DNA of 10,337 nucleotides from CAZVEV01 sp964625865. GTDB lineage: Bacteria; Planctomycetota; Phycisphaerae; SM23-33. Of this stretch, positions 6,114 to 10,337 are shown in pieces. The first letter of the stretch is position 1, and each line of letters starts with the position of its first letter. The DNA lies in assembly GCA_964625865.1 (NCBI GenBank), contig CAZVEV010000221.1:1-10337 (forward strand). Reading direction: 5' to 3'. Under the pieces are notes generated by a model. The model saw only the letters and a list, made by a program, of their open reading frames with translations. It made no database searches and was not told the origin of the DNA. Both the position numbers and the translations under genes were made by a program.

Positions 6114-6209
6114 GTGTCGGCGACCAAGACAACAGTCCACCCACGACGGGTCTCGCAGCGCGCCTTGATACGTCTTGATGGAAGGAACGGTAGTCTTCTT
6201 CATCGACAC

Positions 6210-6231
6210 CCCACAGGGCGGAGCCTGTGGG
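6210..6231 (-). terminator. Hairpin downstream of the siroheme-synthase-like gene
   Basis: A perfect 8-bp stem, CCCACAGG (6210-6217) with CCTGTGGG (6224-6231), and a 6-nt loop, 69 bp beyond the 3' end of the minus-strand gene. It is the partner of the hairpin at 6092-6113. It lacks a U-tract. Confidence 0.4.
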
Positions 6232-6300
6232 CGTGTGTCCGTGCCGGCGCGTGCACCATGAGAGGATCCGGGGAGTTGATGAACGAGGGGGGTGTGCCGA

Positions 6301-6915
6301 TCAGGACTTGAGCAGTTCCATGAACCGGGTGCGGACGGCTTCGGGGCCGTCGGACAGGAAGATCTCGTACATCACGTCGCTGCTGAGTTCTTTCATGATC
6401 TTCCCGCGTCGGGCGAGGTCGTCTTCGGCCGCTCGCAGTTCGCTTCGCAGATGCGTCAGCAGGGCGGCGAACTCGCCTACCCTGGGGCCGAGCGCGGCGG
6501 CCAGGCGCCGCTTGATGTTCCCCGCCAGTGCGGGGGCTGATCCGCTCGTGCCGATAGCGACCACCACGTCGCCATCCGACGCGATGGCCGGGACGTAGAA
6601 GTCGCAGTCGTCGGGCTGGTCGACGGCGTTGACCAGCGCCCCGATGGCCCGTGCGTCGGCGGAGACCCGGCTGTTCAGCGCCGGATCATCCGTGCAGGCG
6701 AAGACCAGGTAGGCCCCGGCCAGCGTCGCCGCGTCGTATTCCTGTCGGAGCACGGTGGCTGTCTCTGGCACGTCGTCGACCGGGTCGGGCGTCACGAGCG
6801 TCACCTCGGCGCCGGCGTCGGTGAGCGTGGCGACTTTTCTCATCCCGACGGCTCCGCCGCCGACGACGACGGCGCGGCGCCCGGTAAGCTTCAACATGAT
6901 CGGGTACATCTTCAT
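6301..6915 (-). CDS. Precorrin-2 dehydrogenase / sirohydrochlorin ferrochelatase (siroheme synthase N-domain)
   Basis: A 204-residue protein matching the N-terminal half of CysG and the yeast Met8p type. It oxidises precorrin-2 to sirohydrochlorin with NAD+ and may insert iron to give siroheme, the cofactor of sulfite and nitrite reductases and an intermediate of alternative haem routes. The opening MYPIMLKLTGRRAVVVGGGAVGMRK holds the NAD-binding glycine motif (VVVGGGAVGMRK, 16-27). Asp99 in NAVD aligns with the general catalytic Asp104 of E. coli CysG. GTSGSAPALAGNIKRRL (122-138) matches the dimerisation/chelatase block. The methyltransferase half of CysG is absent, as in many bacteria. Start is ATG 6915; ATG 6909 is equally plausible, and neither has a clear ribosome site. 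Upstream is an inverted repeat, then pabB on the same strand. No other tetrapyrrole gene is in view. Confidence 0.92.
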   Translation of the reverse strand: MKMYPIMLKLTGRRAVVVGGGAVGMRKVATLTDAGAEVTLVTPDPVDDVPETATVLRQEYDAATLAGAYLVFACTDDPALNSRVSADARAIGALVNAVDQPDDCDFYVPAIASDGDVVVAIGTSGSAPALAGNIKRRLAAALGPRVGEFAALLTHLRSELRAAEDDLARRGKIMKELSSDVMYEIFLSDGPEAVRTRFMELLKS

Positions 6916-6965
6916 TATTCGGGTGAGATTGTCGTCTTCTGACGGGGTAACCGCAAGAGAACAAC

Positions 6966-7062
6966 GGATTTTAGATTCTAGATTGACGATTGTAGATTCC
7001 TTGTGCCGAACACCCCTCTCGACACGAGAAACCTACAATCGTCAATCTAAAATCTAAAATCA
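6966..7062. repeat. 29-bp inverted repeat with 7-bp periodicity
   Basis: Arms 6967-6995 and 7033-7061 are complementary over 29 bp with one mismatch (C6978 against A7050), around a 37-nt loop. The left arm divides into heptamers of pattern NGATTNN (6966-7000), the right arm into NNAATCN (7035-7062). The sequence is AT-rich compared with its surroundings. The right arm runs into the 3' end of pabB and supplies its last codons and stop. It could act as a terminator for pabB, but the period-7 structure suggests a repeat family. Confidence 0.85.
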
Positions 7063-8594
7063 TTTTGGGCCTGGGCTATTGCTTCGAGCATGGCGCGGGC
7101 CTTGTCGAGCGTCTCGTTGTACTCACCGTCCGGCGACGAGTCGGCCACGATGCCTCCGCCAACCTGAACCAGCGCCCGGTCTCCGTGGGTGACGATCGTG
7201 CGAATGGCGATGTTCCATTGGCATGAGCCGTCGACGGCGACGTAGCCGACGCACCCGGTATACACGCCGCGGGCGACCGGTTCGATCTCGTCGATGATCT
7301 CCATCGCGCGGATCTTCGGCGCCCCGGTAATCGACCCGCCCGGGAACGTCGCGCGGAGCAGTTCGGCCGGGCCCACGCCCGTGTGCAACTCGCCCGTGAC
7401 CGTGCCGACGAGGTGATACACCGTGGGGTGCGTTTCGAGCCGTCGCGGCTCGACCACGCGAACCGTACCGTAGCTGCAGACGCGCCCCAGGTCGTTGCGG
7501 AGCAGGTCGATGATCATGGCCAGTTCGGCGTTGTCCTTTGGGCTGGCCAGCAGGTCGTTGGCGGCGGCGCGGTCGTCCGCATCGCAGCCCAGGCGCGGCC
7601 GCGTGCCCTTGATGGGGCGCGTGACCACCCGGCGACCGTCCAGTCGCAGGAACAGTTCCGGCGAGCTGGACAGAATCGCGCAGTCCTGCCCGTCAGCCTC
7701 GAAGGCCATGTAGGCCGCGAACCACGCGGGATTCCGTCGGCGCAGGGCGTCGTAGATTGCCAGCGGCGCCGGGGCGGGCGAGACGGCAAAGCGCTGCGAG
7801 AGGTTCACCTGGAAGATGTCTCCGGCGGCGATGTAGTCGACGCACCGGGCCACCGCCGCGCGATATTGGTCGGGCGGGAAGTTGGGCTCCGCATCGCGCG
7901 GGAGGGGTCGGCGTGCGGCGTCGGCGTCCTCGGCCGTCGCGGGGCGCGGGTTGATCCCGTCCGTCGCGGCACGACTGGCGATCGCGCCGAGCGCCTCGGC
8001 GGCCCGGCCGGCGCCGGGGGGAGGCGAATCGAAGACAAGTCCGGCGCTGTGCCACCTCCGCTCAGCCCCGTCGTACACGAGCACCGCGTCGTAGAAGCCC
8101 AGCCGCAGGTCCGGCAGGGGGGTGTCGTGTTCGGCGCGGGCGGGCAGGCGTTCGACGCGGCGCCCCACCTCGTATCCGACATAGCCGATCCACCCACAGA
8201 ACACGGGCACGGCGCCATGTGCGTGCGACACGTACGTCCCCTCGCCCCCTCCGGCCGGCGAAGCAACAAGCTTGACCGCATCGAACGCCCGCCCCATCGC
8301 CCGCCAGAACGCCTCGTTGCCCTCGGCCAGCACGTTGCCCGATCGGTCGGCCAACTGTTTGCCCCGAAGCGTCATTACCTCGATGGGACGGCAGGCGAGC
8401 ACGGTATACCGCCCGAAGTCCCCATCGAGAGCCGACGAGTCGAGCATGACCGCGCCGTCATGCTCCGCCAGGACCTCCAGCAGCGCCCCGGGCCGGCAAG
8501 TGATCTCCAGGGGCGTAGTCCGTAGGTGGGCGGTAAGCGACCGTCCCGCAAAGGGCCCGGTCGCCGCTGCCGTGTTGGGCGGTTGGTGCTGCAT
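7047..8594 (-). CDS. pabB: Aminodeoxychorismate synthase component I
   Basis: The 515-residue chorismate-utilising subunit that makes 4-amino-4-deoxychorismate for p-aminobenzoate and folate, with a PabA-type glutaminase supplying ammonia. PIKGT (327-331) carries Lys329, equivalent to the catalytic lysine of E. coli PabB. TrpE has Ala there (PLAGT in the trpE of this window), which separates the two functions. Other blocks: GDIFQVNLSQR (258-268), NPAWFAAYM (288-296), SSSPELFL (309-316), LLRNDLGRVC (364-373), FPGGSITGAPKIRAMEIIDE (417-436) and QVGGGIVADSSPDGEY (477-492). Start ATG 8594 has a weak AGG about 8 bp upstream and lies 42 bp after the upstream unknown membrane-protein gene, so the two may be co-transcribed. 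The final residues (NDFRF) and the TAG stop are encoded inside the heptamer inverted repeat, suggesting the repeat rewrote the 3' end. No pabA or pabC is adjacent. Confidence 0.93.
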   Translation of the reverse strand: MQHQPPNTAAATGPFAGRSLTAHLRTTPLEITCRPGALLEVLAEHDGAVMLDSSALDGDFGRYTVLACRPIEVMTLRGKQLADRSGNVLAEGNEAFWRAMGRAFDAVKLVASPAGGGEGTYVSHAHGAVPVFCGWIGYVGYEVGRRVERLPARAEHDTPLPDLRLGFYDAVLVYDGAERRWHSAGLVFDSPPPGAGRAAEALGAIASRAATDGINPRPATAEDADAARRPLPRDAEPNFPPDQYRAAVARCVDYIAAGDIFQVNLSQRFAVSPAPAPLAIYDALRRRNPAWFAAYMAFEADGQDCAILSSSPELFLRLDGRRVVTRPIKGTRPRLGCDADDRAAANDLLASPKDNAELAMIIDLLRNDLGRVCSYGTVRVVEPRRLETHPTVYHLVGTVTGELHTGVGPAELLRATFPGGSITGAPKIRAMEIIDEIEPVARGVYTGCVGYVAVDGSCQWNIAIRTIVTHGDRALVQVGGGIVADSSPDGEYNETLDKARAMLEAIAQAQNDFRF

Positions 8595-8636
8595 GAACGT
8601 ACCTGCCTGCCGAGCGTCGTCGCCGGCGGGCGGAGT

Positions 8637-9671
8637 CTACATGTCCAGCCTCTTGGGACGCAGGGTCAGCTTCTTCCAGTCGTCCTCGGTGAAGTCGCGG
8701 GCGGCCCGGGCGGCGGCTTCCTCAAACGGGTCGCTGCTGTCGATGTACTTGTCCAGGAGCTTGTCGGTGTAGCGCATGTCGTCGCGTCGTCCGGAGACCT
8801 CGAATCGCAGCCTGCCCAGGAAGAGGATCGCCTGTACCCTGAAGGCGCGGCTCTTGTGGTTCTCGGCGATGTTGAGAATATCGCCGGAATCGATCTTCAG
8901 TTTTCGGAAAAGACGCATCTTCGCGGTGAGGGGCCTCTTGGCCGAGTTGACGGCCCGCTGGTAGCTCCCGACTTTCTGGATCTCCTCGGCGTGGTCCTTC
9001 TCGCCCCAGTTCCGGTAGATGTCCACCAGACCGTTGGCGGCGACGTTCTGGATATCCAGGCCCACCTCGGTCATGTGCAGGCGGACGTCCTCGTTGGCCA
9101 TGTGCCAACCCATCACGATCAGGTTCCTCTGGAGGGCGACGGCCTGGGGATACTCCTTACGCCCGAAGTGGTAGAGCATCAGCGTCGACATGCACCGGGA
9201 GATCTTGATCAGGTCCAGGGCGCCCTGGTAAAAGTAGCCGACCTCGAACTCATCCGGCGTATGCGTGAAGGAGTACTCGAACGCGCCCTTCCGCGCGCCC
9301 GACGCCAGTCGGGAGGCCATCGTCTTCAGGGCGCTCAGTACCGGCTCGGGCGGGGCCAACTCGCCCCTGACGAACTGCTTCCTGTTCTCGCTTTCCGCGA
9401 TCGTCTTGTGGAATGCGTCGATGGCTTCCCTGGCGCCCTTGAACGTCTCGAAGGCGGCCTTGTAGTCGTCGCCCGCATTGCCTGCCGCGCTGGGGACGCT
9501 GCCGGCGATCGTGTCGATCGGCGTGTCGACGGGCAGTGCCTTCATGAACTCCTTGGCCCGCGTCACGCTGGTCGGTGCGGTGGGCGATGGGAAGAACACG
9601 AGCTTCGTAATGACTGCCAGCACGATCAGCACGATCACGCCGCCGACGATCCAACCTGTCTTGTTACCCAC
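8637..9671 (-). CDS. Signal-anchored helical protein of unknown function
   Basis: I do not recognise this family. GTG 9671 is chosen as start because AAGGAG (9679-9684) lies 7 bp upstream; the longer frame from 9722 would place that ribosome site inside the gene. The resulting 344-residue protein starts MGNKTGW and has one hydrophobic segment at about 7-27 without a clear cleavage site, so it is probably anchored with the rest outside the cytoplasm. Residues 35-344 look mainly helical, charged and without obvious catalytic motifs. Around 150-230 (GALDLIKISRCMS, QAVALQRNLIVMGWHM, EVGLDIQNVAANGLVDIYRNWG) and 275-330 (AFRVQAILFLGRLRF, FEEAAARAARDF) the pattern is reminiscent of TPR- or HEAT-like helical pairs, but this is only an impression. 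It may share a transcript with pabB. Start confidence is high; function is open. Confidence 0.8.
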   Translation of the reverse strand: MGNKTGWIVGGVIVLIVLAVITKLVFFPSPTAPTSVTRAKEFMKALPVDTPIDTIAGSVPSAAGNAGDDYKAAFETFKGAREAIDAFHKTIAESENRKQFVRGELAPPEPVLSALKTMASRLASGARKGAFEYSFTHTPDEFEVGYFYQGALDLIKISRCMSTLMLYHFGRKEYPQAVALQRNLIVMGWHMANEDVRLHMTEVGLDIQNVAANGLVDIYRNWGEKDHAEEIQKVGSYQRAVNSAKRPLTAKMRLFRKLKIDSGDILNIAENHKSRAFRVQAILFLGRLRFEVSGRRDDMRYTDKLLDKYIDSSDPFEEAAARAARDFTEDDWKKLTLRPKRLDM

Positions 9672-9729
9672 GATGAAACTCCTTGTCTGTCTCTCTGTCT
9701 GCCACGATGCACGGGTCTGCAAGCGAACA

Positions 9730-9759
9730 AGAATAGCACCTTCCCCGCCCGCCTGCCAA
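9730..9759 (-). promoter_or_regulatory. Candidate promoter of the unknown anchored-protein gene
   Basis: On the minus strand, TTGGCA (9759-9754) and TATTCT (9735-9730) are separated by 18 bp. Transcription would begin about 50 bp before the GTG start at 9671. The match is moderate: 5 of 6 at -35 and 4 of 6 at -10. Confidence 0.4.
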
Positions 9760-9982
9760 GCAGTGATTTGCCCGCGCGGGCGCTGGGGTGTCAGCGGCGC
9801 CTGGCCCGAACCAATCGCGCCGCGCTCCGAAAAACCCCCAGGCCGCGTTCGGCGCCCGAAAACACCCCTCCACCCGCCTTAACGCCAGATCGTCGCTCAG
9901 GCCGCCTCCTGACGCCTGCCAGGGGGTCTGGCTGGGCTCGCAGACGCCCGCTCGGGCCCGCACAGCAGGCGACACGCCGATG
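9760..9982. other. GC-rich intergenic stretch without a recognisable gene
   Basis: About 220 bp between the anchored-protein promoter and the heptamer array. Open frames here are short, rich in Pro/Arg and lack convincing starts. Only weak hairpins are visible, such as TCAGG/CCTGA near 9898-9913. I see no RNA gene, terminator with a U-tract or mobile element. Confidence 0.6.
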
Positions 9983-10080
9983 ATTCAGGTCTCACATCTC
10001 AAATCTCACATCTCAGATATCGGATCTCACATCTGAAATCTCAGAGTCCAGATCTCGAATCCCAGATCTCGAATCTCAGG
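9983..10080. repeat. Degenerate heptamer tandem array (TCTCANA type)
   Basis: Thirteen consecutive 7-bp units run from 9990 to 10080 without a gap: TCTCACA, TCTCAAA, TCTCACA, TCTCAGA, TATCGGA, TCTCACA, TCTGAAA, TCTCAGA, GTCCAGA, TCTCGAA, TCCCAGA, TCTCGAA, TCTCAGG. A poorer unit precedes them at 9983. The phase is kept although units diverge. The last unit contains the stop codon of the ABC transporter gene. A period of 7 and the stop positions rule out a coding origin. Confidence 0.88.
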
Positions 10081-10337
10081 ACTCGCCGGCCATGAACTGC
10101 GTCTGGTAGAGCTGCTTGTACAACTCGCACCGCGCCACGAGTTCGTCGTGCGTGCCGGTATCGACGATCCGTCCTTCGTCCATCACGGCGATCATATCGG
10201 CCGAGACGATCGTCGAGAAGCGATGCGCGATCATCAGCGTCGTCCGCCCGGCCATGAACTGCTCCAACGCCTCGTGGATGCGTTTCTCGCTGTCGGCGTC
10301 GACCTGGCTGGTGGCCTCGTCGAAGATGAGGATGGCC
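10076..10337 (-). CDS. ABC transporter ATP-binding/permease protein, C-terminal end (partial)
   Basis: The last 86 residues of an ABC nucleotide-binding domain; the gene continues beyond the right edge. AILIFDEATS (1-10 of the visible part) is Walker B with the catalytic glutamate. SQVD is the D-loop and LMIAHRFSTI contains the H-loop histidine (His38). MDEGRIVDTGTHDELV followed by YKQLYQTQF is typical of exporter-type ABC proteins of the MsbA/multidrug/lipid-flippase class, where the ATPase domain follows a six-helix membrane domain on the same chain. That membrane part is outside the window, so the fused architecture and substrate are inferred from family habit only. The TGA stop (10076-10078) lies in the last unit of the heptamer array. 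Confidence 0.9.
   Translation of the reverse strand, partial: AILIFDEATSQVDADSEKRIHEALEQFMAGRTTLMIAHRFSTIVSADMIAVMDEGRIVDTGTHDELVARCELYKQLYQTQFMAGES

Larger units (their letters stand above)
6043..6300. repeat. Convergent intergenic region holding an inverted pair of related hairpins
   Basis: This gap lies between the 3' ends of the CpaF-like and siroheme-synthase-like genes. Two related 30-bp sequences sit in opposite orientation at 6090-6119 and 6204-6233, identical at 24 of 30 positions when one is reversed; all six differences are transitions. Similarity extends weakly inward (shared AAGAC blocks near 6127 and 6193). I see no transposase or RNA gene. A small minus-strand open frame, 6003-6209, is not convincing as a gene. 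Confidence 0.7.

Noticed and set aside
6003..6209. 68-residue minus-strand open frame between CpaF-like and siroheme genes
   Set aside because: It overlaps the CpaF-like 3' end and both inward repeat flanks, has no clear ribosome site and no family. It is better explained as a by-product of the repeated hairpin unit, though the RHPTG motif shared by both copies keeps it slightly open.
9672..9722. Longer N-terminus of the unknown anchored protein
   Set aside because: The extra 17 residues would be polar, and the strong AAGGAG ribosome site would lie within the gene; GTG 9671 fits better.
9983..10080. CRISPR array
   Set aside because: Units are 7 bp, contiguous and diverged, with no spacers and no cas genes.
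1..10337. tRNA, rRNA or riboswitch genes
   Set aside because: No cloverleaf with a CCA-like end or TTCGAATC-type arm, no rRNA core sequence and no known riboswitch motif was seen in any intergenic stretch; a covariance search was not possible.

Overview
The window is GC-rich (roughly 60-65% by eye), densely coding bacterial chromosome. The lysine/alanine/proline-rich histone-H1-like tail, patchy Shine-Dalgarno use, GC-rich hairpin repeats and AT-leaning heptamer repeats between genes fit a member of Planctomycetota, perhaps Phycisphaerae. That placement is inference: there is no rRNA or other decisive marker here.

Layout. At the left edge (+ strand) is the last 43 codons of a histone-H1-like basic protein, followed by a likely intrinsic terminator. 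Next comes a ParA/Soj-type ATPase with an unusual ~205-residue Pro/Ala/Glu-rich tail, whose stop overlaps (ATGA) the start of a small VanZ-like membrane protein. A hairpin element flanked by 24-bp direct repeats separates this pair from the converging minus-strand trpE (anthranilate synthase component I). Upstream of trpE on the same strand lies a ROK-family sugar kinase whose C-terminus appears frameshifted by one lost base. The ROK gene diverges from a plus-strand CpaF/TadA-type secretion ATPase. The 129 bp between them hold a good promoter for each direction and two overlapping palindromes, which look like a shared control region.

The rest is on the minus strand. Reading leftwards from the right edge: the C-terminal end of an ABC exporter; a 91-98 bp heptamer repeat array; a GC-rich gap; a signal-anchored helical protein of unknown function; pabB (aminodeoxychorismate synthase component I); a 29-bp inverted repeat with the same 7-bp periodicity; and a siroheme-synthase N-domain protein (precorrin-2 dehydrogenase/ferrochelatase type). 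A pair of inverted, covarying hairpins fills the convergent gap between that gene and the CpaF-like gene.

Functionally the window is mostly housekeeping. Two paralogous chorismate enzymes (TrpE for tryptophan, PabB for folate) sit about 3.3 kb apart without an adjacent glutaminase subunit; there is also a tetrapyrrole enzyme and a sugar kinase. The less ordinary parts are the ParA-tail/VanZ pair, the orphan CpaF-like ATPase, the unknown anchored protein and three kinds of intergenic repeat. I see no phage, IS element, CRISPR array, toxin-antitoxin pair or recognisable defence system, and no convincing new multi-gene system.
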